From Halomonas alkaliantarctica (GTDB lineage Bacteria > Pseudomonadota > Gammaproteobacteria > Pseudomonadales > Halomonadaceae): a stretch of DNA of 64,000 bases. The DNA is taken from contig NZ_CP122961.1 in assembly GCF_029854215.1 (NCBI RefSeq), forward strand, positions 2,604,001 through 2,668,000, read 5' to 3'. Below are positions 53,971-62,731 of the stretch, piece after piece (the first letter of the stretch is position 1; each line of letters begins with the position of its first letter). Made by a program: the position numbers and the translations under genes. The notes under the pieces are model-generated. The model did not search any database, was not told the DNA's origin, and saw only the letters and a program-made list of their open reading frames with translations.

Positions 53971-55455
53971 TTAAATCATCCACATACCCATAAATTTGTG
54001 TACTGGCACCGCTTCAAGCGTTGACTGCTGGCTGCATAGTTCGGCAATTGTTTGGCAACGAGTTATCGGAAAGCGAGTTGCCAGATTGCGCTCAAACTTT
54101 TCAACCAATAGCGGCATCCCCTCTTCCCGACGACGTCGATGGCCTACCGGATACTCCACCGCCACTTTATCGGTTGCACTCCCATCGCTAAAAAACACCT
54201 GCACTGCATTAGCGATAGAGCGCTGCTCAGGATTGTGGTAATCCGCAGAATACTCAGCGTTTTCTTCTACCACCATTTTGTCACGCAGCTCATCTATCAG
54301 CGGATGCGCCGCATGAAAGCTGTCTTCATAGTGCTCAGCGGTAAGCGAACCAAAAATAAGCGGCACCGCTGTCATGTATTGCAGGCAGTGATCGCGGTCC
54401 GCCGGGTTAGCGAGTGCACCGGTTTTGGAAATAATCCGAATAGCCGAATCGTGGGTGGTGAGTACGATCTTATCGATCTCGGCTAGGCGATCCTTCACCT
54501 GCGGGTGGAGCGTCACGGCGGCTTCACAGGCGGTTTGAGCATGAAACTCAGCGGGAAAGGAGATCTTAAACAGAATGTTCTCCATTACGTAGCTGCCAAA
54601 CTCCCGCTGAAAGCGCAAGCGGCGCTCTGCTTCTGGCTTCAGACTCAAATCTTTATTGGCATGGCTGAACAGCACATCATAGAAGCCCCATTGGGGCGCC
54701 GACAGCGCGCTGGGAATACCCATTTCACCGCGCAAGGCGATATCCGCCAAACGCACGCCTCGTGAGGTGGCGTCCCCTGCAGCCCAGCTTTTACGCGAAC
54801 CTGCGTTGGGCGCATGACGATAGGTGCGCAGGCTCTGGCCATCCACCCAGGCATGGGAGAGCGCTGAAAGCAGCTGCTCCCGATTGGCGCCCAGCAGCTT
54901 GGCGGCCACCGCCGTAGACGCGACTTTCACCAGCACCACGTGATCGAGCCCCACGCGATTGAAGCTATTCTCCAGCGCCAGCACGCCCTGAATCTCATGG
55001 GCCATGATCATGGCGTTGAGCACATCGCGCATCACCAGGGGCGCTTCGCCTTGAGCGACCCGTTGCTGGGAAAGATGGTCGGCAACGGCGAGTATCCCAC
55101 CAAGATTATCGGAAGGGTGGCCCCACTCGGCGGCAAGCCAGGTATCGTTATAATCCAACCAGCGGATAATACAGCCGATATCCCACGCCGCCTTAACGGG
55201 GTCAAGACGCAAGGATGTACCCGGGACTCGCGCGCCAAACGGCACTACCGTGCCCTCCACTATCGGCCCAAGATGCTTGGTACATTCAGGGAAACGTAGC
55301 GCCAACAGGCCGCAACCGAGCGTATCCATTAAACAGTAACGGGCGGTTTCCAATGCCTCATCGGACGCCACCTGATAATTGAGTACGTAGTCGGCAATAG
55401 CCTGTAACTCAGGATCATAATCCGGGCGTTCATTGGCTTCGGATGTGGCGGACAT
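53971..55455 (-). CDS. prpD: 2-methylcitrate dehydratase
   Basis: A 494-residue MmgE/PrpD protein with the segments [20 protein letters not shown] and [36 protein letters not shown], typical of PrpD. It dehydrates 2-methylcitrate to methylaconitate. As AcnD is also encoded, PrpD may be a parallel route. It is the last gene of the prp cluster, 38 bp after prpF. Confidence 0.93.
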   Translation of the reverse strand: MSATSEANERPDYDPELQAIADYVLNYQVASDEALETARYCLMDTLGCGLLALRFPECTKHLGPIVEGTVVPFGARVPGTSLRLDPVKAAWDIGCIIRWLDYNDTWLAAEWGHPSDNLGGILAVADHLSQQRVAQGEAPLVMRDVLNAMIMAHEIQGVLALENSFNRVGLDHVVLVKVASTAVAAKLLGANREQLLSALSHAWVDGQSLRTYRHAPNAGSRKSWAAGDATSRGVRLADIALRGEMGIPSALSAPQWGFYDVLFSHANKDLSLKPEAERRLRFQREFGSYVMENILFKISFPAEFHAQTACEAAVTLHPQVKDRLAEIDKIVLTTHDSAIRIISKTGALANPADRDHCLQYMTAVPLIFGSLTAEHYEDSFHAAHPLIDELRDKMVVEENAEYSADYHNPEQRSIANAVQVFFSDGSATDKVAVEYPVGHRRRREEGMPLLVEKFERNLATRFPITRCQTIAELCSQQSTLEAVPVHKFMGMWMI

Positions 55456-55493
55456 AGCACTCTCCTTTTGTATACCGATCTATTCAGTATGGC

Positions 55494-56690
55494 CTAAAAA
55501 CTGTCGCCGGGTATGCGAACCAAACCCTCCATCAATACCCGGGCGCTGCGACTCATCACCGCCTGCTCGATATGCCAACGCCCTTCGACCAGGCTTGCTT
55601 CAGCGCCCACTCGCAGGCTGCCAGAGGGATGCCCGAAGGTGACCTCGTTTCGCTTACTACCACCGGCGGCCAGATTCACTACTGTGCCCTCAATGGCTGC
55701 TGCGGCAGCAATGGCCACGGCGGCGGTGCCCATCATGGCGTGGTGCAATTTGCCCATGGAGAGCGCTCGCACCAGCAGATCGATATCTGACGCCTGTACG
55801 TTTTTACCGCTCGATGATACGTAATCCGCCGGCGGCGCTACGAAAGCGACTTTGGGAGTGTGTTGTCGTTTACCCGCTTCGCTGACATCACTGATCAGCC
55901 CCATCCGCACAGCGCCATAGGCACGAATGGTTTCAAACATCTCAAGCGCCCGGCTGTCACCATTGATGGCATCCTGCAGCTCGGCACCGGTATAGCCAAT
56001 GTCGGCGGCGTTAATAAACACGGTGGGAATACCGGCATTAATCAGAGTGGCTTTCAATATCCCCACGCCTGGCACATCCAACTGGTCAATCAGGTTACCG
56101 GTGGTAAAAATGGCCCCCTCGCCATCGGCTGGGTCCATAAAGGCCACCGGAATCTCGGCGGCGGGAAAGGTCACGCCATCCAGCTCAAAATCGCCAGTCT
56201 CCTGCACTTCGCCATTGACGATAGGCACCCGTGACACGATGGTCTTCTGGATATTCACCTGCCAAATGCGCACCTCGGCCACGCCGTTTTCAGGAATACG
56301 AGCAGGGTCAACCAGACCATTGGCAATCGCAAAAGGGCCGACCGCCGCGGAGAGGTTGCCGCAATTACCGCTCCAATCCACATAGGGCTTGTCGATGGAT
56401 ACCTGACCGAACAGGTAATCCACATCGTGCTCAGCTGACTCACTTTTAGACAAAATCACCGTCTTGCTGGTACTTGAAGTGGCGCCCCCCATACCATCAA
56501 TCTGTTTTTCGTAAGGGTCGGGACTACCGATGACACGCAGTAGCAATTGATCCCGCGCCACGCCCGGTTGCTGGGCCGCTTCGGGTAGGTCGCTTAGTTT
56601 AAAAAATACGCCCTTACTGGTGCCGCCGCGCATATAGGTGGCCGGGATTTTTATCTGCGGCACATGTTTGTTTTGAACTGATGCGCTCAT
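55494..56690 (-). CDS. prpF: 2-methylaconitate isomerase PrpF
   Basis: A 398-residue DapF-fold protein starting MSASVQNKHVPQIKIPATYM and continuing RGGTSKGVFF, the PrpF signature; SGNCGNLSAAVG and the MGKLHHAMMGTAA segment follow. It isomerises methylaconitate so that AcnD product can be hydrated. AGGAG precedes the ATG by eight bases and overlaps the end of a large stem-loop. Confidence 0.93.
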   Translation of the reverse strand: MSASVQNKHVPQIKIPATYMRGGTSKGVFFKLSDLPEAAQQPGVARDQLLLRVIGSPDPYEKQIDGMGGATSSTSKTVILSKSESAEHDVDYLFGQVSIDKPYVDWSGNCGNLSAAVGPFAIANGLVDPARIPENGVAEVRIWQVNIQKTIVSRVPIVNGEVQETGDFELDGVTFPAAEIPVAFMDPADGEGAIFTTGNLIDQLDVPGVGILKATLINAGIPTVFINAADIGYTGAELQDAINGDSRALEMFETIRAYGAVRMGLISDVSEAGKRQHTPKVAFVAPPADYVSSSGKNVQASDIDLLVRALSMGKLHHAMMGTAAVAIAAAAAIEGTVVNLAAGGSKRNEVTFGHPSGSLRVGAEASLVEGRWHIEQAVMSRSARVLMEGLVRIPGDSF

Positions 56691-56709
56691 TATTATCACT
56701 CCTAAAAAT

Positions 56710-56769
56710 AACCCGGTGCTCAAAGCCTGATTCGAAAAGCTAGGTTCGAAAAGCTAAAGACACCGGGTT
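56710..56769 (-). other. Stem-loop with internal direct repeats between acnD and prpF
   Basis: AACCCGGTG (56710-56718) pairs with CACCGGGTT (56761-56769). The 42-base loop carries TTCGAAAAGCTA twice (56731-56742 and 56745-56756). On the minus strand the stem is followed by ATTTTTAGGAG, so a terminator-like U run runs into the prpF ribosome site. Confidence 0.65.
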
Positions 56770-56794
56770 CTTTTGATCAGCTAGGCCACTTCAA

Positions 56795-59404
56795 TTAAGC
56801 CGCTGTGGACTCTAAAAAGTCTTGGGCAAAACGCTGCAGTACGCCACCGGCGGTGTAAATCGACACCTCCTCGGCGGTATCCAAACGGCACTTCACCGCA
56901 ACCTGTTCGCTGTCACCATTGTGACGGTGAACCACCAGCGTGAGCATTGCCCCTGGCGAAACGGCGCCTTCGACATCAAAGGTTTCGGTGCCGTCCAGGC
57001 CTAGTTTCATACGCGTTGTGCCGGGCTCAAACTCCAACGGCATCACCCCCATACCAATCAGGTTGGTACGGTGGATGCGCTCAAAGCCTTCGGCGGCAAT
57101 CGCTTCCACGCCTGCCAGTGCCACGCCTTTGGCCGCCCAGTCACGTGAGGAGCCCTGGCCGTAATCCGCCCCGGCGATAATAATCAGCGGCTGCTTGCGA
57201 GCCATGTAGGTTTCAATCGCTTCCCACATGCGGGTCACTTCGCCTTCCGGCTCTACCCGCGCCAGTGAGCCCTGTTTTACCTTGCCGTCAGCGTCGCGCA
57301 CCATCTCGTTGAACAGCTTCGGGTTAGCAAAGGTAGCGCGCTGGGCAGTCAGGTGGTCACCGCGGTGGGTAGCGTAGGAGTTAAAGTCCTCCTCCGGCAG
57401 GCCCATTTTGGCCAAATACTCTCCCGCTGCGCTGTTCAACTGAATCGCGTTGGAAGGCGACAAGTGATCGGTGGTGATATTGTCCGGCAGTATCGCCAGT
57501 GGCCGCATGCCTTTTAGGGTGCGCACTTTTGCCATATTGCCCTCCCAGTAAGGCGGCCGGCGGATATAGGTACTCTGGGGCCGCCAGTCATACAGCGGGC
57601 TGACCTGGGCTCGGGCGCTCTTGTCCAGATCGAACATGGGAATATAGGTCTGGCGGAACTGCTCCGGCTTCACTGATGATTTAACAATCGCATCAATCTC
57701 TTCATCCGCGGGCCAGATATCTTTCAACGTGACGGGGTTCCCAGCCTGATCGACACCCAGGGCGTCTTTTTCGATATCAAAGCGAATCGTGCCCGCAATA
57801 GCGTAGGCGACCACCAGGGGTGGTGACGCCAAAAAGGCCTGCTGGGCGTGGGGGTGGATACGACCGTCGAAGTTACGGTTGCCAGAAAGCACGGCAGTCG
57901 CGTAAAGATCACGCTCAATAATCTCCTTCTGAATTTTTGGATCCAGCGCCCCGGACATACCGTTACAGGTGGTGCAGGCGTAGGCGACGACCCCAAAGCC
58001 GAGGCTTTCCAGTTCGCTCATCAAACCGGCTTCTTCCAGGTACATCTTGACGGTTTTCGAACCCGGCGCCAGCGACGACTTCACCCAAGGCTTACGCAGC
58101 AGACCCAACCGATTGGCATTACGGGCGATCAGCCCTGCCGCGACCATATTGCGCGGGTTGGAGGTATTGGTGCAGCTGGTAATGGCGGCGATGATAACCG
58201 CGCCATCGGGCATTTTACCCGCTTTCTCTTCCGCCTGAGCGGCCTCAAGCCCTACCGCAATACCGCGCTGGGCAAGCTCTGAAGTGGGCAAATGAGCGTG
58301 AGGATTGGAGGGCCCTGCTAGGGTGCGCGTTACCGACGAGAGGTCAAAGGTCAGCACCCGCTCGTACTCAACCTCGGTCAAGCTATCCGCCCACAGGCCG
58401 GTGTGCTTGGCGTAGGTTTCCACCAGCGCCACCTGCTCATCTTCACGGCCGGTAATTTTCAGGTAATCGATAGTCTGGCCATCGATGTAGAACATCGCAG
58501 CGGTCGCGCCATATTCGGGGGTCATATTGGAGATAGTGGCGCGATCCCCTACGGTGAGAGCGTCGGCGCCTTCGCCGTAAAACTCCAGGTAAGCGCCCAC
58601 TACCCGCTCTTTACGTAGGAACTCGGTAATCGCCAGCACCATATCCGTGCCGGTAATCCCCGGCTGCAGTTTGCCGGTCAGCTCTACGCCGACGATATCT
58701 GGCAGGCGCATCATGGAGGCACGGCCCAGCATGACGCTTTCGGCTTCCAGCCCCCCCACACCTACGGAGATAACGCCCAGGGCATCGACCATGGGCGTAT
58801 GGCTATCGGTACCCACACAGGTATCCGGGTAGGCAATGCCATCGCGGTTCTGCACCACCGGCGACATCTTCTCCAGATTGATCTGGTGCATGATGCCGTT
58901 ACCGGGGGGAATCACATCGACGTTCTCAAACGCCGTCTTAGTCCAGTTGATAAAGTGGAAGCGGTCATCGTTGCGGCGATCTTCAATGGCGCGGTTTTTC
59001 TCGAAGGCGCCCTCTTCAGATCCTGCGTGCTCCACCGCCAGTGAGTGGTCGACGATCAGTTGGGTGGGCACGACAGGATTAACCTTGGCGGGGTCACCAC
59101 CCTTCTCGGCGATGGCATCACGCAGCCCTGCCAAGTCGACCAGTGCGGTCTGGCCGAGGATATCGTGGCAGACGACACGCGCTGGGTACCAAGGGAAGTC
59201 CAGATCGCTCTTGCGCTCGATCAGCTGTTTTAGTGCATCGGTGAGCAATTCAGGATCGCAGCGGCGCACCAGTTGTTCGGCCAGCACACGAGAGGTATAG
59301 GGCAACTGCGCATAGGCACCGGGCTGGATATCTTCCACCGCCTCGCGAGCATCAAAAAACTCAAGCGCTGTGCCAGGAAGGGGTTTACGGTATTGGGTAT
59401 TCAT
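56795..59404 (-). CDS. acnD: Fe/S-dependent 2-methylisocitrate dehydratase AcnD
   Basis: An 869-residue aconitase-family protein from MNTQYRKPLPG. Cluster cysteines are in TSCTNTSNP and ACTTCNGMSG, and the substrate motif is GSSRDWAAKG. AcnD, with PrpF, dehydrates 2-methylcitrate. It is placed between prpC and prpF, and the pairing with prpF distinguishes it from a housekeeping AcnA. A GTG at 59419 is a less likely start. Confidence 0.94.
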   Translation of the reverse strand: MNTQYRKPLPGTALEFFDAREAVEDIQPGAYAQLPYTSRVLAEQLVRRCDPELLTDALKQLIERKSDLDFPWYPARVVCHDILGQTALVDLAGLRDAIAEKGGDPAKVNPVVPTQLIVDHSLAVEHAGSEEGAFEKNRAIEDRRNDDRFHFINWTKTAFENVDVIPPGNGIMHQINLEKMSPVVQNRDGIAYPDTCVGTDSHTPMVDALGVISVGVGGLEAESVMLGRASMMRLPDIVGVELTGKLQPGITGTDMVLAITEFLRKERVVGAYLEFYGEGADALTVGDRATISNMTPEYGATAAMFYIDGQTIDYLKITGREDEQVALVETYAKHTGLWADSLTEVEYERVLTFDLSSVTRTLAGPSNPHAHLPTSELAQRGIAVGLEAAQAEEKAGKMPDGAVIIAAITSCTNTSNPRNMVAAGLIARNANRLGLLRKPWVKSSLAPGSKTVKMYLEEAGLMSELESLGFGVVAYACTTCNGMSGALDPKIQKEIIERDLYATAVLSGNRNFDGRIHPHAQQAFLASPPLVVAYAIAGTIRFDIEKDALGVDQAGNPVTLKDIWPADEEIDAIVKSSVKPEQFRQTYIPMFDLDKSARAQVSPLYDWRPQSTYIRRPPYWEGNMAKVRTLKGMRPLAILPDNITTDHLSPSNAIQLNSAAGEYLAKMGLPEEDFNSYATHRGDHLTAQRATFANPKLFNEMVRDADGKVKQGSLARVEPEGEVTRMWEAIETYMARKQPLIIIAGADYGQGSSRDWAAKGVALAGVEAIAAEGFERIHRTNLIGMGVMPLEFEPGTTRMKLGLDGTETFDVEGAVSPGAMLTLVVHRHNGDSEQVAVKCRLDTAEEVSIYTAGGVLQRFAQDFLESTAA

Positions 59405-59432
59405 AGCAGGCAGACTCACAAGAAGGGGGCTG

Positions 59433-59461
59433 AAAAAAGCCCGGCATTCAAGTCACCGGGC
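59433..59461 (-). terminator. Terminator between prpC and acnD
   Basis: On the minus strand GCCCGG/CCGGGC (59439-59444 with 59456-59461) around an 11-nt loop is followed by six T. It looks like a classical intrinsic terminator lying within the prp gene cluster. Confidence 0.8.
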
Positions 59462-59471
59462 AGCAAGCGGT

Positions 59472-60599
59472 TCAGTCTCGCGCTTCTATCGGCACCCACT
59501 CGCTCTTCTCGGGGCCGGTGTAATCGGCACTGGGGCGAATGATGCGGTTGTTGGCGCGCTGCTCAAATACATGTGCCGCCCAACCGGTCAGCCGCGAGCA
59601 GACGAAAATCGGCGTGAACAGCTTGGTAGGTATATCCATAAAGTGGTATGCGCTGGCGTGGAAGAAATCCGCGTTACAGAACAGCTTCTTCTCGCGCCAC
59701 ATTACCGCTTCGACCCGCTCTGAAACCGGGTAAAGCACCGTATCGCCCACATCGTCAGAGAGCTTTTTAGACCAGTGCTTGATAATCTCGTTGCGCGGGT
59801 CGGACTCACGATAAATCGCGTGGCCGAAGCCCATGATTTTATCCTTACGTTCCAGCATGCCCATGATTTTGCTTTCTGCTTCTTCGGGGGATTGCCAATC
59901 TTCGATCATCGCCATGGCCGCTTCGTTAGCGCCGCCATGCAGGGGGCCGCGCAACGAGCCAATCGCCCCGGTCACGCAAGAGTGCATATCCGAAAGCGTC
60001 GAGGCACACACCCGGGCGGTAAAGGTAGAGGCATTAAACTCATGCTCGGCGTAAAGAATCAGCGAGACGTTCATGACCCGCGCATGTAGTTCAGAAGCAG
60101 GCTCGCCACGGAGCATGTGCAGGAAGTGGCCGCCTACCGAGTCATCATCCGTTTCGGTGTCGATGCGTACGCCGTCATGGGAGAAGCGGTACCAGTAGCA
60201 AATAATCGAGGGAAGCACGGCTAGCAGCCGGTCAGCAACGTCCTGCTGCTGATCGAAGTTCTCCTCTGTCTCTAGATTGCCCAGCATTGAAGTGCCGGTG
60301 CGCATCACATCCATCGGATGGGCATCTTTGGGAATCTGCTCAAGCACCGTTTTCAGCGCATCGGGCAAACCGCGCAGGCTTTTGAGCTTGCTGATGTAGT
60401 GATCTAATTCGCCCTGATTGGGCAACTTACCTTTTAACAGTAGGTAAGCGACCTCTTCAAATTTGGCTTTTCCGGCGAGCTCTTTAATATCAAATCCACG
60501 GTAGGTCAGGCCTGAACCTGTTTTACCTACCGTACACAGCGCGGTGGAACCGGCGCTCTGTCCACGCAGTCCTGCACCTGTTGCGGGTTTATCAGCCAT
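59472..60599 (-). CDS. prpC: 2-methylcitrate synthase
   Basis: A 375-residue citrate synthase-fold enzyme with LYAEHEFNASTFTAR and MGFGHAIYRESDPRN, as well as GGANEAAM, the active-site parts of methylcitrate synthase. It condenses propionyl-CoA with oxaloacetate. AGGAGAC precedes the ATG. A 226-bp gap with a three-way RNA-like fold separates it from prpB. Confidence 0.95.
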   Translation of the reverse strand: MADKPATGAGLRGQSAGSTALCTVGKTGSGLTYRGFDIKELAGKAKFEEVAYLLLKGKLPNQGELDHYISKLKSLRGLPDALKTVLEQIPKDAHPMDVMRTGTSMLGNLETEENFDQQQDVADRLLAVLPSIICYWYRFSHDGVRIDTETDDDSVGGHFLHMLRGEPASELHARVMNVSLILYAEHEFNASTFTARVCASTLSDMHSCVTGAIGSLRGPLHGGANEAAMAMIEDWQSPEEAESKIMGMLERKDKIMGFGHAIYRESDPRNEIIKHWSKKLSDDVGDTVLYPVSERVEAVMWREKKLFCNADFFHASAYHFMDIPTKLFTPIFVCSRLTGWAAHVFEQRANNRIIRPSADYTGPEKSEWVPIEARD

Positions 60600-60718
60600 G
60601 GTGTGTCTCCTAACTCTGCTTTTATTTTAAATTGTGTTTTTCATTTAAATTTCGGCAAGGCTGCCTCGGGGGGGGCAGGTTTCCGCGAGGGCGCTGTGAA
60701 CCCATCCTTGGGCGCTAC

Positions 60719-60789
60719 TTTTGTCATCTGACCGCCATGGATGGCGGAAATGCCGGAATCGTCGGGAACACTTTCCGGCCATGACAAAA
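60719..60789 (-). other. Three-way-junction element between prpB and prpC
   Basis: A 9-bp outer stem (TTTTGTCAT at 60719-60727 with ATGACAAAA at 60781-60789) encloses two inner stems: CCGCCA/TGGCGG with a TGGA loop (60732-60747) and GCCGGAA/TTCCGGC (60752-60758 with 60773-60779). All stems are perfect. The element lies 36 bp after the prpB stop, within the operon leader of prpC. No known RNA family is recognised. Confidence 0.65.
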
Positions 60790-60825
60790 GACCCTCGCTT
60801 CAACCAGCCCTCTCACCACCCGGGC

Positions 60826-61716
60826 TTAATGGTCATCGCCTTTTTCAGCAAACAGTGCATCGAGCTTTTGTTCAAAGTCGTGGTAGTTCAGAAAATCATA
60901 GAGCTCATCGCGGGTTTGCATGATAGGCACCACGTCTTTTTGATGGCCATTGTCCAGGATGCTTTGATAGACCTGCAGTGCCGCGGCGTTCATGGCACGG
61001 AAGGCAGAGAGCGGGTAAAGCACCATGCGGCAGCCAACGTCACCAAGCTCCGTTTGAGTAAACAGCGGAGTAGCGCCGAACTCGGTGATGTTAGCTAAAA
61101 TCGGCGCGTTGACCCTTTCGCAGAAAGCCTTGTAATCATCCAGGGTGTGAACCGCTTCGGCGAAGATGGCATCCGCCCCCGCTTCTACGCAGGCGTTGGC
61201 GCGCTCAATGGCCGCATCAAGGCCCTCTTTTTGAAACGCATCGGTGCGAGCAATCAAATAGAAGTCGGGATCGATCTTGGCATCGGCGGCGGCTTTGATA
61301 CGATCGACCATCTCCTGCTGGGAGACAATTGCCTTATTCGGGCGGTGTCCACAGCGCTTTTGCGCCACCTGGTCTTCCATATGTACCGCGGCCACGCCAG
61401 CGCGCTGCATCTCTTTCACGGTGCGGGCAATGTTGAAGGCACCGCCCCAGCCGGTATCGATGTCCACCAACAGCGGCAGCTCTGTGGCGCCGCAGATACG
61501 GTGAGCATCTTCCACCACGTCATTCATGGTCGTCATGCCCAGATCCGGCAAGCCGAACGAGGCGTTGGCAACACCGCCACCGGAAAGGTAAATGGCTTGA
61601 TGGCCTACTTTGTCGGCCATTAGTGCTGTATAGGCATTAATGGTGCCTAAGATCGGCAGCGGGCGGTTAGCCTCAAGCGCGGCCCGAAACCGGGCGCCGG
61701 GAGTCATCTGGGACAT
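60826..61716 (-). CDS. prpB: 2-methylisocitrate lyase
   Basis: A 296-residue isocitrate-lyase-superfamily TIM barrel with [16 protein letters not shown] (metal-binding Asp) and the catalytic QKRCGHRP. It splits methylisocitrate to pyruvate and succinate, the last step of the cycle. It is the first enzyme gene after the GntR regulator, 41 bp away. Confidence 0.95.
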   Translation of the reverse strand: MSQMTPGARFRAALEANRPLPILGTINAYTALMADKVGHQAIYLSGGGVANASFGLPDLGMTTMNDVVEDAHRICGATELPLLVDIDTGWGGAFNIARTVKEMQRAGVAAVHMEDQVAQKRCGHRPNKAIVSQQEMVDRIKAAADAKIDPDFYLIARTDAFQKEGLDAAIERANACVEAGADAIFAEAVHTLDDYKAFCERVNAPILANITEFGATPLFTQTELGDVGCRMVLYPLSAFRAMNAAALQVYQSILDNGHQKDVVPIMQTRDELYDFLNYHDFEQKLDALFAEKGDDH

Positions 61717-61757
61717 GGGACGTTTCTCCTGCTGTAATGTTGATATGTTGTTATGGT

Positions 61758-62498
61758 TTAGCTTTGTGACTGGGACGCTGACTGTTCTAGGATGGCTGCA
61801 TAGCGATCCGCCACATTGGCCCGGGAGGCGCTGACGTGGCGGCGCATGAGCAGCTCGGCCAGCTCCGCATCGCCGGCTTCAATGGCATCGACAATGCGAT
61901 GGTGCTCCACAAAGGCGCGCTGTGGTCGCGTGCCACTGGCACTGAACTGGGTGCGATAAAGACGCACAAGGTAGTAAAGGTCGTCGCAGAGCAGGTTCAT
62001 GAGCATTTTGTTGTGGCTGCCCTGAACGATGCAGTAGTGAAAATCGAGATCGCCTTCGCGCTGGTAGTAAGCTTCGCCACGCTTTAGATCGGCTTGGCCT
62101 TCGTGCAGCGCCAGCACATCCCGTAAACCCTGAACCTCTTCCGGCGACATATGCTCCGCCGCCAAGCGCGCCGCCATACTTTCCAAGGCTTCGCGCAGGT
62201 CAAACAGTTCTAAAAGCTCTTTCATCGAGAGCTTAACCACCCTTGCGCCCACATGGGGAACCCGCTCGATCAAGCGGTGGGCTTCAAGGCGGCGCATCGC
62301 CTCGCGCAGCGGACCCCGTGAAATACCGTAGGTTTTAGATAATCCCGGCTCGGTGATCTTACTGCCGGGAGCAAGTTCGCCGCGTACAATCGTATCCTGC
62401 AACTGATGAAATACCCGCTCGGCGAGCGTGCGCACTTCAGGGGTTGCCATTTCATGCAGAGAAGTATCGGAATAAGAAGAAGAAACGGGTAAGCTCAT
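61758..62498 (-). CDS. prpR: GntR family regulator of the prp cluster
   Basis: A 246-residue GntR/FadR-type (VanR-like) protein: winged helix at about 20-90 ([40 protein letters not shown]) and an FCD all-helical effector domain (about 95-235) with Asp and His residues that usually bind metal. It likely represses prpBC-acnD-prpFD until methylcitrate or propionate-derived signal is present. A perfect palindrome overlies its start region. Confidence 0.9.
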   Translation of the reverse strand: MSLPVSSSYSDTSLHEMATPEVRTLAERVFHQLQDTIVRGELAPGSKITEPGLSKTYGISRGPLREAMRRLEAHRLIERVPHVGARVVKLSMKELLELFDLREALESMAARLAAEHMSPEEVQGLRDVLALHEGQADLKRGEAYYQREGDLDFHYCIVQGSHNKMLMNLLCDDLYYLVRLYRTQFSASGTRPQRAFVEHHRIVDAIEAGDAELAELLMRRHVSASRANVADRYAAILEQSASQSQS

Positions 62499-62502
62499 GG
62501 CG

Positions 62503-62516
62503 AATTGTCGACAATT
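62503..62516. promoter_or_regulatory. Palindromic GntR operator at the prpR start
   Basis: AATTGTCGACAATT is a perfect 14-bp palindrome, five bases before the prpR ATG. TTGTCGACAA resembles the operators of VanR/FadR-type GntR regulators. Binding here would block prpR and prpB transcription. Confidence 0.7.
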
Positions 62517-62731
62517 AGGAACATAGCGAAACTTTAGCCCCGCGAGCCACAGCCGTCAACCTGCTTATAAAGCGACCTTATGCATCTTTCGTTGTAGGCA
62601 AAAAGTCTAGCCGTAAAAACAGTGTCAACAATCCTGCTTCTAGCGTGAGAAATGCGTCAATCGCGTGACTGGTGCCGATCTTCAACGACCTCTACCATAT
62701 GCAGCCCTTTTACCGGCCAGGCGTTTGCTTA

